A stretch of DNA of 15,034 nucleotides. Origin: JBDSTZ01 sp039927975 (GTDB lineage Bacteria > Pseudomonadota > Gammaproteobacteria > Burkholderiales > Burkholderiaceae_D). A program made the position numbers and the translations under genes. Under the pieces are notes generated by a model. The model was given only the letters and a program-made list of their open reading frames with translations, did no database searches and was not told the origin of the DNA. Shown here one piece after another: positions 8,825 to 15,034 of this stretch. How positions within the stretch are numbered: position 1 is the stretch's first letter; every line of letters starts with the position of its first letter. Location of the stretch: the NCBI GenBank assembly GCA_039927975.1, contig JBDSTZ010000176.1, positions 1 through 15,034 of the forward strand. The letters run 5' to 3'.

Positions 8825-8846
8825 GGATTAAATGCATATTTAATCC
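8825..8846 (-). promoter_or_regulatory. Inverted-repeat operator upstream of hmp, candidate NsrR site
   Basis: Half-sites GGATTAAAT (8825-8833) and ATTTAATCC (8838-8846) are exact reverse complements separated by 4 bases. The element lies 36 bases upstream of the hmp ATG, next to the -10-like TATAAA. Position and symmetry fit a repressor site, and NsrR encoded next door is the obvious ligand. The match to the enterobacterial NsrR consensus is only partial (a TGCATTT core on the minus strand), so another regulator is possible. Confidence 0.65.
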
Positions 8847-8847
8847 C

Positions 8848-8871
8848 AAAAAAAAGCGGGAAAGCTCCCGC
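8848..8871 (-). terminator. Intrinsic terminator downstream of nsrR
   Basis: Read on the minus strand, GCGGGA, loop GCTT, TCCCGC and eight T residues form a textbook rho-independent terminator. It ends nsrR transcription about 100 bases past its stop codon and immediately before the hmp operator. hmp therefore needs its own promoter and is insulated from nsrR read-through. Confidence 0.88.
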
Positions 8872-8873
8872 GC

Positions 8874-8924
8874 CTGATTCTGTTGCCAATTCTGTTACCT
8901 GATTCTATTGCCTGCTTCTGCTGC
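8874..8924 (-). repeat. Four degenerate 12-13-bp tandem repeats in the nsrR 3' region
   Basis: On the + strand the units are CTGATTCTGTTGC, CAATTCTGTTAC, CTGATTCTATTGC and CTGCTTCTGCTGC, with the shared core TTCTRTTRC. They fill most of the space between the nsrR stop and its terminator. One unit is a base shorter, so the array does not look coding. Confidence 0.65.
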
Positions 8925-8967
8925 CACGCGCGTCAACAACCTTCCGCACTGAGACAAACGCCCGCCG

Positions 8968-9438
8968 CTACTGCGTCTCCAGCTTGGTCATCGGACCGCT
9001 GAGGAACATCCTGTGCATCAGGACGATCTGCTCGCCGGTCTTGCCCTCGCTCATCTGCGCGAGGGTGAACGTGTCCATCGCCGTGTAAAACGCCCGCATC
9101 CCCACCGCCAGCGCGCCGCGCAGGCGGCAGTTCAGACTGAGGCTGCAGCCGTTGCCGTCACAATCGATCAGCTCGGCGTCGCCTTCGAGCGCGCGCAGGA
9201 TGGTGCCGACGGTCAGGGCGCCGGCGTCCGGCGCCAGCCGCAAGCCGCCGTTGCGTCCGCGCACCGCATTGATCCAGCCCACGCGCGACAACTGCGCCAC
9301 CACCTTGATGAGGTGATTGAGCGGTATATCGAACTGCCTGGCGATCTCGGCGACCGTGACGGGACCGCGCTCCGCGCTGGCGCTGCCGAGATACATCAGG
9401 ACGCGCAGGCCGATATCGGAAAAACGGGTTAGGCGCAT
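8968..9438 (-). CDS. nsrR: Rrf2-family nitric-oxide-sensing repressor
   Basis: NsrR is a dimeric winged-helix repressor whose [4Fe-4S] cluster reacts with NO, releasing promoters such as hmp. The 156-residue protein begins MRLTRFSDIGLRVLMYLG, the standard Rrf2/NsrR opening. Cys93, Cys98 and Cys104 in CDGNGCSLSLNC have the C-X4-C-X5-C spacing of E. coli NsrR, and Asp8, the fourth cluster ligand described in Streptomyces NsrR, is also present. The recognition helix region DIPLNHLIKVVAQL is typical. I chose the ATG at 9438; a TTG at 9450 would add four residues but spoil the conserved N-terminus. The gene has its own promoter with an overlapping NsrR-like site, suggesting autoregulation. The paralogue IscR is less likely given the cysteine spacing and the hmp neighbour. 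Confidence 0.92.
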   Translation of the reverse strand: MRLTRFSDIGLRVLMYLGSASAERGPVTVAEIARQFDIPLNHLIKVVAQLSRVGWINAVRGRNGGLRLAPDAGALTVGTILRALEGDAELIDCDGNGCSLSLNCRLRGALAVGMRAFYTAMDTFTLAQMSEGKTGEQIVLMHRMFLSGPMTKLETQ

Positions 9439-9475
9439 TGTGCTGGCCAAAGTAAGTACGGCATGAATTCTACAA

Positions 9476-9498
9476 TACCTGCATTATAAATGAATCTT
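9476..9498 (-). promoter_or_regulatory. nsrR promoter -10 box with overlapping NsrR-like site
   Basis: On the minus strand a perfect TATAAT (-10) sits at 9488-9483, about 45 bases ahead of the nsrR ATG. It is embedded in a 23-bp imperfect repeat, AAGATTCATTT, A, TAATGCAGGTA. The left half matches the NsrR half-site AAGATGCATTT at 10 of 11 bases and the right half at 7 of 11. No good -35 box is visible. The arrangement suggests repression of nsrR by its own product. Confidence 0.6.
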
Positions 9499-9554
9499 TT
9501 ATTGACCCGCTTGTTGGATTTTGGCATTTTTACAAGGCTGGCAACGCTTATTGA

Positions 9555-9584
9555 TTGACTTGCAATATTGTTCTGTGGAATATT
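9555..9584 (+). promoter_or_regulatory. Possible promoter of the DUF2167 gene
   Basis: TTGACT (9555-9560) is followed after 18 bases by AATATT (9579-9584), a weak -35/-10 pair about 54 bases before the gene start at 9638. Two 8-bp palindromes, CAATATTG (9563-9570) and GAATATTC (9578-9585), lie in the same stretch and could be part of an operator. Confidence 0.35.
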
Positions 9585-9637
9585 CTATCACTTTCGGTTA
9601 AAGCATTCCGCAACCGGCCCATCAGAGCACGCTCTCC

Positions 9638-10576
9638 ATGAAAAAATTATTCCTCTCCCTCGCTTGTTTGCTGCTTGCCGCGGTGTCGGCAGTCCACGCC
9701 GCCGACCCTTCGTCCCCCACCTCGCAAGCCGACTTCCTCGCCTCGCTGCATTTCGAGCAGGGCGATATCAGCTTGCCCGGCAATATCGCCACCCTCAAGA
9801 TGCCGCCCTCGTTCCGCTACCTTGCGCCGGCCGACGCTGAAAAAGTGCTGGTGCAAGCCTGGGGCAATCCGCCCGGTTCGCACACGCTGGGCATGATCGT
9901 GCCGGCCGACGTCGGCCCGACCGACAAGAACGGCTGGGGCGTGATCGTGACCTACGAGAAGGATGGCCACGTGAAGGATGACGACGCCGATTCCATCAAG
10001 TACGACAAGCTGCTCAAGGAAATGCAGGAGTCGATCGCGGAGGAAAATCCGGAGCGCAAGAAGGCCGGTTTCGGCACCTTGAACCTGGTCGGCTGGGCCG
10101 AAACCCCGCACTACGACAAGGCCAGCCACAAGCTGTACTGGGCCAAGGAAGTGCACTTCGACGATACGCCCGGCAACACGCTCAACTACAACGTGCGCGT
10201 GCTCGGCCGCGAAGGCGTGCTGGTCTTGAACGCGGTCGCCGGCATGGACCAGCTCAGCCAGGTGAAAACCGAGATGGCCAAGGTCACCGCCTTCGCCGAT
10301 TTCACCAGCGGTAACCGCTACGCCGATTTCAACGGCAAGACCGACAAGGTGGCCGAGTACGGCCTCGCCGCGCTGGTGGCCGGCGGTGTCGCCGCCAAGC
10401 TGGGCTTTTTCGGCAAGCTGCTGGCGCTGCTGTTGATGGCCAAGAAGCTGGTCATCGTCGGCATTGGCGCGATCGGCATCGCCCTCAAGAAATGGTTCGG
10501 TCGCGACAAGGAGTCCGGGTCGGGCAACGATGTCGACGTCGACGCCGGCCCGAAAGTCGATCTCGAGAAGCGTTGA
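9638..10576 (+). CDS. DUF2167 family secreted, membrane-anchored protein
   Basis: The function is unknown; the sequence resembles the DUF2167 family of predicted membrane-anchored proteins. The 312 residues open with a signal peptide, MKKLFLSLACLLLAAVSAVHA, with cleavage likely before ADPSS. A soluble domain of about 215 residues follows, with family-like features GDISLPGNIATLKMPPSFRYL, NGWGVIVTYEKDGHVKDDDAD and a WAETPHYD-KLYWAKE segment. Near the C-terminus (about 239-283) are two hydrophobic stretches rich in Gly and Ala, then basic KKWFGRDK and an acidic tail. The soluble domain is thus probably periplasmic, held in the inner membrane by its C-terminal part. ATG 9638 has no strong ribosome-binding site, but the signal peptide supports it. 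The stop overlaps the next start (TGATG), pairing it with an M50 protease. Confidence 0.85.
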   Translation: MKKLFLSLACLLLAAVSAVHAADPSSPTSQADFLASLHFEQGDISLPGNIATLKMPPSFRYLAPADAEKVLVQAWGNPPGSHTLGMIVPADVGPTDKNGWGVIVTYEKDGHVKDDDADSIKYDKLLKEMQESIAEENPERKKAGFGTLNLVGWAETPHYDKASHKLYWAKEVHFDDTPGNTLNYNVRVLGREGVLVLNAVAGMDQLSQVKTEMAKVTAFADFTSGNRYADFNGKTDKVAEYGLAALVAGGVAAKLGFFGKLLALLLMAKKLVIVGIGAIGIALKKWFGRDKESGSGNDVDVDAGPKVDLEKR

Positions 10577-11283
10577 TGGGCAAGCTTCTGCTATGGCTGC
10601 TGGCGGCCGGCAAAATGGGCAAGCTGCTCACCACCGGCGGCACGATGCTGTTGTCGATGGTGGTGTACAGCTGGGTGTTCGGCTGGCGCTACGCGGTCGG
10701 CTTCGTGCTGCTGATCCTGATCCATGAAATGGGGCACTTCGTCGCCGCGCGCTATCGCGGCCTCGACGTCGGCGCGCCGACTTTCATTCCCTTTGTCGGC
10801 GCCTGGATCGAGCTCAAGGAACTGCCGCACAATGTCGAAACCGAGGCCTACATCGGCTTTGCCGGGCCGCTGGCCGGCGGCGCCGCCGCGATGGCGTGCT
10901 ATTTCCTCGCGCGCGAGATGGACAGCCGCCTGCTGCTGGCGCTGGCGTACTCGGGCTGCATGCTCAACCTGATCAACCTGATTCCGATCTCGCCGCTCGA
11001 CGGCGGGCGCATCACGGCGATCATCTCGCCGAAAGTGTGGCTGCTCGGCGTGCCGCTGCTGGCGGCGCTGTTCTTCTACCGTCCGAGCCCGATGCTGATC
11101 CTGATCGCCTTCTTCGCCTATCCACAGCTGAAAAAGGCGATCTGGGGCGATCCGGACGCGGCGCCGGACTATTACGAGGTCGCGCTCGAGACGCGCGTCA
11201 ACTACGGCATGCTGTACCTGGCGCTGGTGGCTTTCCTGGCCATCATGAGCTACGGGATCCACGGCATGCTGGGCGAAGTCTAA
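10576..11283 (+). CDS. M50 / site-2-protease-like intramembrane metalloprotease
   Basis: This is a predicted zinc intramembrane peptidase of 235 residues. HEMGH gives the HExxH site (His50, Glu51, His54) inside a hydrophobic segment, and NLIPISPLDGGR supplies the third ligand Asp142 in the conserved LDGG motif. Further hydrophobic helices lie at about 24-52, 93-112, 120-138, 155-184 and 211-229. There is no PDZ domain, so it is a minimal S2P unlike RseP. The ATG at 10576 shares its A with the upstream TGA, so it is read by translational coupling. The same frame is open back to 10492, but the stretch before ATG lies inside the DUF2167 gene and is not hydrophobic. The substrate is unknown; the adjacent membrane-anchored DUF2167 protein is an obvious candidate partner. 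The gene ends just before a gap with a TATAAT box. Confidence 0.88.
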   Translation: MGKLLLWLLAAGKMGKLLTTGGTMLLSMVVYSWVFGWRYAVGFVLLILIHEMGHFVAARYRGLDVGAPTFIPFVGAWIELKELPHNVETEAYIGFAGPLAGGAAAMACYFLAREMDSRLLLALAYSGCMLNLINLIPISPLDGGRITAIISPKVWLLGVPLLAALFFYRPSPMLILIAFFAYPQLKKAIWGDPDAAPDYYEVALETRVNYGMLYLALVAFLAIMSYGIHGMLGEV

Positions 11284-11344
11284 AGGTCGGCGCGCGGCCT
11301 GCCGGTCGCCCCTTAAAAGATGAGGAACGGTAAAAGGAGTCCTC

Positions 11345-11350
11345 TATAAT
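11345..11350 (+). promoter_or_regulatory. -10 box of the amino acid permease promoter
   Basis: A perfect TATAAT lies 63 bases before the permease start codon. The -35 region at 16-18 bp spacing (around 11321-11328, TGAGGAAC) matches poorly, so an activator may be needed. Transcription would start near 11357, just ahead of the hairpin at 11362-11384. Confidence 0.55.
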
Positions 11351-11361
11351 CGCTACAGTTC

Positions 11362-11388
11362 GGCGGCCGCCACGATCGGCCGCCTTTT
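11362..11388 (+). terminator. Hairpin with short U-run in the permease leader, attenuator or upstream terminator
   Basis: GGCGGCCG (11362-11369) and CGGCCGCC (11377-11384) pair perfectly over 8 bp around a 7-base loop and are followed by TTTT (11385-11388). It may terminate the upstream DUF2167/M50 transcript. Because it lies after the TATAAT at 11345 and before the permease start, it could also act as a leader attenuator. The U-run is short, so strength is uncertain. Confidence 0.65.
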
Positions 11389-11413
11389 CCAGCGCGAATA
11401 TAAAGGACACGCC

Positions 11414-12874
11414 GTGAATCTGACCCTGGGCCAAAAGCTCATCCGCACCAAACCGGCCGCCCGCAAGAGCGACGCGGCGCCCGCCCACGGCACCGGCCTA
11501 GGCCGCACGCTCGGGCTGTTCCCGCTGACCATGATCGGCGTCGGCGCCACCGTCGGCACCGGCATCTTTCTCACCATGGCCGAAGCGGTGCCGAAGGCCG
11601 GTCCCTCGGTCATCCTGTCCTTCCTGCTGGCCGCGCTCGCCGCCGGCCTGACGGCGCTGTGCTATGCCGAACTGTCGTTCCGGATTCCCGCCGCCGGCTC
11701 GTCCTACTCGTTTGCCTACGCCACGGTGGGCGAATTCGCCGCCTTCATCATGGCCGCCTGCCTGCTGCTCGAATATGGCCTGGCCGCCAGCGCCACCGCG
11801 ATCGGCTGGTCGGAATACCTCAACAACTTCCTGGTCGGCGCCTTCGGCTGGCAGATTCCGGAACAGCTGCGCAACCCGATGTTTGTCCCCGGCGAGCATG
11901 GCGCCGAATACCACGCCGGCCATCTCAACCTGCCGCCCATGCTGCTGGTGCTGCTGTGCGGCGCGCTGCTCATTCGCGGCACGCGCGAGTCGGCCACCAC
12001 CAACGCGGTGATGGTGCTGATCAAACTGGCGATCCTGGTGTTTTTCGTGGTGGTCGCCTTCAGCGGATTCGACATCAAGAACTTCCATCCCTTCTTCGTG
12101 CCGGCAAGCGACCATACCAGCATGGCCGGCGTGACCGCCGCCGCCGCCACCGTGTTCTTTTCGTTTATCGGACTCGACACGGTTGCCACCGCCGGCGAGG
12201 AAGTGCGCGACCCGACCCGCAACGTACCGCGCGGCATATTGTGGGCGCTGGGAATCGTTACCGTGTTCTACATGCTGGTGGCGGTGGCGGCCCTCGGCGC
12301 CCAGCCGGCGGCCCTGTTCACCGGACAGAAAGCGGGCCTGTCGGTGATCCTGCAAAACGTCACCGGCCACACCTGGCCGGCAATGGTGCTGTCGGCCGGC
12401 GCGGTGGTGTCGATCTTTAGCGTGACCCTGGTGACGATTTACGGCCAGACCCGCATTCTGTACGCCGTCAGCCGCGACGGCCTGATTCCGGCCAACTTCC
12501 AGAAGGTCAGTCCACGCACCCTGGCGCCGGTCAGCAACACGGTGATCGTCTGCCTGATCGTCGGGCTGGTGGCCGGCCTGGTCGATTCGAACTACCTGTG
12601 GGACATGGTCAGCATGGGAACCTTGACCGCCTTCATCGTGGTCTCGGTCGCGGTGCCGGTGCTGCGCAAGAAGGAGGGCGCGTCGGCGGTCAAGGGCTTT
12701 CGGGTGCCGTTTGGACCCTACGCGGTGCCCGCCCTGAGCATCCTGGCCTGCCTGTTCATCATGAAGGATTTGTCGGGGACCACCTTCCGCGTATTCGGTG
12801 TCTGGATGACGGTGGCGGTGCTCACCTATTTCATCTACGGCGTGCGCAATTCGCGCCTGAACAAGCGGAGCTGA
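11414..12874 (+). CDS. APC-superfamily amino acid permease (cationic amino acid transporter type)
   Basis: This is an inner-membrane amino acid transporter of 486 residues, a usual length. The APC signature is clear in TM1: GLFPLTMIGVGATVGTGIF, with the Gly-rich unwound stretch that binds the amino-acid backbone. It is followed by LCYAELSFRIPAAGSSYSFAY in the TM2-TM3 region, FFSFIGLDTVATAGEEVRDPTRNVPRGI (TM6 and loop) and QTRILYAVSRDGLIP (TM8 loop). About 12 hydrophobic segments can be counted. The wording of these motifs is closest to the CAT group (YfnA-like), but specificity for Arg/Lys is not provable here. The start is GTG at 11414, preceded by AAAGGA (11403-11408); its leader contains the hairpin at 11362-11388. 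A role in feeding the AST pathway 4 kb away is possible but speculative. Confidence 0.9.
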   Translation: MNLTLGQKLIRTKPAARKSDAAPAHGTGLGRTLGLFPLTMIGVGATVGTGIFLTMAEAVPKAGPSVILSFLLAALAAGLTALCYAELSFRIPAAGSSYSFAYATVGEFAAFIMAACLLLEYGLAASATAIGWSEYLNNFLVGAFGWQIPEQLRNPMFVPGEHGAEYHAGHLNLPPMLLVLLCGALLIRGTRESATTNAVMVLIKLAILVFFVVVAFSGFDIKNFHPFFVPASDHTSMAGVTAAAATVFFSFIGLDTVATAGEEVRDPTRNVPRGILWALGIVTVFYMLVAVAALGAQPAALFTGQKAGLSVILQNVTGHTWPAMVLSAGAVVSIFSVTLVTIYGQTRILYAVSRDGLIPANFQKVSPRTLAPVSNTVIVCLIVGLVAGLVDSNYLWDMVSMGTLTAFIVVSVAVPVLRKKEGASAVKGFRVPFGPYAVPALSILACLFIMKDLSGTTFRVFGVWMTVAVLTYFIYGVRNSRLNKRS

Positions 12875-12953
12875 GGGCCGGCCCCTCGGTCGAGCGGCGA
12901 AACCGGCCCGCGATTACCGCTGATATTGGCGTCATCCGGCTTGTGGTTTTTGC

Positions 12954-12959
12954 TATAGT
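12954..12959 (+). promoter_or_regulatory. Extended -10 promoter of the small membrane protein gene
   Basis: TGCTATAGT (12951-12959) is an extended -10 element, TGnTATAGT, 33 bases ahead of the ATG at 12993. No -35 box of quality is visible, which is usual for extended -10 promoters. Confidence 0.55.
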
Positions 12960-12992
12960 TGCGCCAACATTAACCAGCTGGAGAAGAGCGAC

Positions 12993-13409
12993 ATGAACGG
13001 TGCGGGCGGAACAAGCGGTGGCACGGGCAAGTTTTTACTGGGCCTGATCATGATGTGCGGCGGGTTTTACCTGCTCTTGAACGGCATTTCCGTGAGTTCG
13101 AATTTCGGCTTCGGCACCCGCCTGTTCGGCTACGGCTCTTCGTTCGGCCTCACCAGCGGCATGGTGCTGATCCCCTTGATGATCGGCGTCGGCATGGTGT
13201 TCTACAACGCCAGGAACTACCTCGGCTGGCTACTCGCGCTCGGTTCGCTGACCGCGCTGATCTTCGGCGTGATTTCCTCGGTCCAGCTCAACCTGCGCAC
13301 CATGACGGCGTTCGAGCTGCTGGTGATCCTGGTGCTCGCGATCGGCGGGCTGGGCTTGTTCCTGGCCTCGCTGCGGCCGTCGCGATCGTCCGGGCAGCAG
13401 CGCGGCTGA
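12993..13409 (+). CDS. Small four-helix membrane protein of unknown function
   Basis: I do not recognise a family. The 138-residue product has four predicted membrane helices at about 13-30, 54-71, 77-96 and 106-126, a Gly-rich N-terminus and a basic, Ser/Arg-rich C-terminal tail (RPSRSSGQQRG). Between helices 1 and 2 lies a Phe/Gly/Ser-rich loop, SSNFGFGTRLFGYGSSFGL, probably facing the periplasm. The ATG has GGAGAAG (12980-12986) at good spacing and an extended -10 box upstream, so the gene looks real and separately transcribed. Codon use matches its neighbours. It carries no enzyme motif, and neither neighbour gives a clear clue to its role. Confidence 0.8.
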   Translation: MNGAGGTSGGTGKFLLGLIMMCGGFYLLLNGISVSSNFGFGTRLFGYGSSFGLTSGMVLIPLMIGVGMVFYNARNYLGWLLALGSLTALIFGVISSVQLNLRTMTAFELLVILVLAIGGLGLFLASLRPSRSSGQQRG

Positions 13410-13460
13410 ACCGCCCACGGTCCAGGCGCCAGCGCGCGCTTGGATATGCGATCTTCTTCT

Positions 13461-13489
13461 TTGACGCGCCGGCGAGGGCGGCATACATT
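13461..13489 (+). promoter_or_regulatory. Promoter of the glycoside hydrolase gene
   Basis: TTGACG (13461-13466) and TACATT (13484-13489) are separated by 17 bases, a good sigma-70-type layout with a 5/6 and a 4/6 match. The -10 ends 28 bases before the ATG at 13518. Confidence 0.55.
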
Positions 13490-13517
13490 GGCGTTCCGAT
13501 TCTCTTGAAGGAATGTC

Positions 13518-14734
13518 ATGCCACGCTTGCTGCCGGCCGTGCTCTTGTCCACGCGGTTCGTGCTGGCGGCGCCGGCGACGGTGGCCGATGCGGCCGCTGC
13601 GGCCGCTGCGTCCGATCCTCCGCCGGCCTCCGCGCTCGGCACCCGGCTGTCGAACGCCATCATCAGCCGTTACTCGCCGACCATCGAGGAGATGGGCCAC
13701 TACGGCTGGGACCATTCGAACAGCGCGGTCCTGCACGGCATGCAGAAGGTCTACCAGCGCACGCGCGACCCGGCCATCCTCAACTACATCCGCGCCTACG
13801 CCGACCTGTTCGTGCGCCCCGACGGCAGCATCCGCGACCTGCACCATAACCTCGACGGCATGCATCCTGGCGTGCTGTGCCTGTTTCTGTACCAGGAAAC
13901 AGGCGAGCGCAAATACCTGGCCGCCGCGCGCACCATGCGCGACATCTTCATCGGCACGCCCGACCAGCCGTCCACCTTCAAGCGCACGGCGGAAGGCGGC
14001 TACTGGCACAAGAGCGAAGACCATTACAAGAACGTGATGTCGGTCGACGGCACCTACATGGTCTATCCCTTCCTGGTCCAGTACGCGGTGGTGGCGAAGG
14101 AACCGGCGCTGCTCGACGTCGCCACCGCGCAGATCCTGATGGTCGCCTCGCACAGCTTCAACACCAAGTTCAACCTGCAGTACCACGGCTGGGATTACGG
14201 CAAGGCGCAGCCGTGGGCCAACCCGATCACCGGCACCTCATCGCAGTTCTGGTCGCGCAGCGCCGGCTGGTTCTCGATGACGCTGGTCGACGTGCTCGAG
14301 GCGCTGCCCAAGGAGCACCGCGACTACGCCAGGCTGCTGTTCCTGTACCGCAGCCTGGCGCAGGGCGTGAAGGCGGCGCAAAAGGAGGACGGCTTCTGGT
14401 ACGACGTGCTCGACGCGCCCGCGGCCAACGGCAATTTCGCCGAGACCAGCGGCACCGGCATGATCGTCTACGCGCTGCAAAAGGGCGTCAACCTGGGGCT
14501 GCTCGACGGTGCCTACCGGGACGTCGCCAGGCGGGGGTGGGGGCGCTCCAGCGCAACGTCGGCACCTTCCGCGACGGCGGGCCGCAGATCCTGTCGGTGG
14601 CGCCCGGCATGGGCGTGCAGACCGACTACGCGGCCTACATGGCGGTGCGGCCGATCAGCGTGCCGCCGAGCGAGGGACGTCACCATCCGCACGGCTACAT
14701 CGCGCTGCTGATGGCGTCCTCGGTGATGGAGTAG
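13518..14734 (+). pseudogene. GH88/GH105-like unsaturated glycuronyl hydrolase, frameshifted near its 3' end
   Basis: This is a predicted exported hydrolase that removes unsaturated uronic acid from oligosaccharides left by polysaccharide lyases. After a signal-like N-terminus and an Ala run (25-31), (alpha/alpha)6-barrel motifs follow: GHYGWDHSNSAVLHGM, NVMSVDGTYMVYPFLVQY (Asp177, likely catalytic), QFWSRSAGWFSMTLVDVLEALP and ETSGTGMIVYALQKGVNLG. GAAGGAA precedes the ATG. Read straight through, the frame ends at 14711 with an Arg-rich nonsense tail from about residue 342. Restoring one G in the run at 14539-14543 rejoins the other frame (GALQRNVGTFRDGGPQILSV and on to TAG at 14732-14734), giving about 405 residues. 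The repaired tail looks fully conserved, so a sequencing indel or a very recent mutation is likely. The exact substrate is unknown. Confidence 0.82.
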
Positions 14735-14761
14735 GCGAGTAGGACGAGGCGCGCAAGGACG

Positions 14762-15034
14762 TTAGAGCTGGGCGCCGATCAGCGAGGCGAGCTGGCCGCC
14801 GACCTTTTCTTTCCAGCCGCGCTGTTCCCACGCCAGCAGGGTGATCGGCTTGGCGCGCGCCCAGTCGTCGTCGAACACTTCGCGCTGGGCCTTGGCGAAG
14901 GTGGCGTCGATCACGTTCAGATTGGCCGCGTCGTTGATGCTGAAGGAACGGTTGTCGAAGTTGGTCGAGCCGACCGACACCATCAGCGAATCGACCACCA
15001 GCGCCTTGACGTGAAACATGGTCGGCTGGTATTC
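14762..15034 (-). CDS. Phospholipase D / cardiolipin synthase-like protein, C-terminal fragment (5' end outside window)
   Basis: The frame is open to the right window edge, where it begins EYQPTMFHVKALVVD; the Met at 15019 is internal. The HVKALVVD motif is the second HxKxxxxD (HKD) motif, and GSTNFDNRSFSINDAAN is the typical stretch after it, as in bacterial cardiolipin synthases, which join two phosphatidylglycerols at the membrane. About 90 residues are visible of a family usually 400-500 long. The tail WARAKPITLLAWEQRGWKEKVGGQLASLIG resembles the C-terminal membrane-associated part of Cls proteins. It converges on the glycoside hydrolase with a 27-base gap and no visible terminator. Another PLD-family member cannot be excluded without the first HKD motif. 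Confidence 0.88.
   Translation of the reverse strand, partial: EYQPTMFHVKALVVDSLMVSVGSTNFDNRSFSINDAANLNVIDATFAKAQREVFDDDWARAKPITLLAWEQRGWKEKVGGQLASLIGAQL

Noticed and set aside
9439..9450. TTG at 9450 as the nsrR start
   Set aside because: It would put MAST before the conserved MRLTRF opening. The ATG at 9438 gives the family N-terminus and places Asp8 at the expected number.
12875..12909. Inverted repeat GGGCCGG / CCGGCCC after the permease gene as a terminator
   Set aside because: The 21-base loop and absence of a U-run make it a weak candidate; such GC palindromes are common in this base composition.
13590..13607. Two copies of GCGGCCGCT near the hydrolase start
   Set aside because: The repeat only encodes part of an alanine run after the signal peptide; it is low-complexity sequence with no sign of being a mobile or regulatory element.
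13230..14186. 318-codon minus-strand open frame opposite the small membrane protein and hydrolase
   Set aside because: It is antisense to better supported genes, and its biased composition shows no motif.
1..15034. CRISPR arrays, insertion sequences, phage or plasmid genes, tRNA and rRNA
   Set aside because: I found no regularly spaced repeats, transposase or integrase motifs, attachment-like repeats, or structured RNA genes on either strand. Base composition is even apart from short promoter regions.

Overview
The window is GC-rich, tightly packed bacterial chromosome carrying ten complete or nearly complete genes plus two genes cut by the window ends. Gene content (arginine succinyltransferase pathway, very large NAD-glutamate dehydrogenase, NsrR/Hmp pair), high GC with strong third-position bias, and short AT-rich promoter islands suggest a betaproteobacterium, most likely Burkholderiales and possibly the Oxalobacteraceae (Massilia/Duganella type). 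That placement is inference from style and content; no rRNA or tRNA is present to confirm it.

Region 1 (1-7599, + strand) is a catabolic run. It holds the C-terminal half of AstB, a 1573-residue NAD-dependent glutamate dehydrogenase, AstE, and an Old Yellow Enzyme-type flavin oxidoreductase whose start overlaps the astE stop by 4 bases. AstB and AstE turn succinylarginine-derived intermediates into glutamate and succinate, and the dehydrogenase between them would pass the glutamate on to 2-oxoglutarate, so the order of genes makes metabolic sense.

Region 2 (7596-9438, - strand) is a nitric-oxide defence module: nsrR (Fe-S NO sensor) followed by hmp (flavohaemoglobin NO dioxygenase). A clear intrinsic terminator and a perfect inverted repeat lie between them, and an NsrR-like site overlaps a TATAAT box in front of nsrR. 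The hmp and oxidoreductase genes converge with overlapping stop codons.

Region 3 (9638-11283, + strand) is a two-gene unit of unknown role: a secreted, membrane-anchored DUF2167 protein and a short M50 (site-2-protease-like) intramembrane metalloprotease, joined by a 1-base TGATG overlap. This is the best candidate in the window for an undescribed system.

Region 4 (11284-14734, + strand) has an APC-family amino acid permease with a hairpin-U leader, a small four-helix membrane protein of unknown function, and an exported GH88/GH105-like unsaturated glycuronyl hydrolase whose frame is broken near its end by an apparent missing G. Region 5 (14762-15034, - strand) is the C-terminus of a phospholipase D/cardiolipin synthase-like protein. 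No CRISPR array, insertion sequence, integrase, tRNA or rRNA was seen, and no gene-free stretch exceeds about 200 bases.
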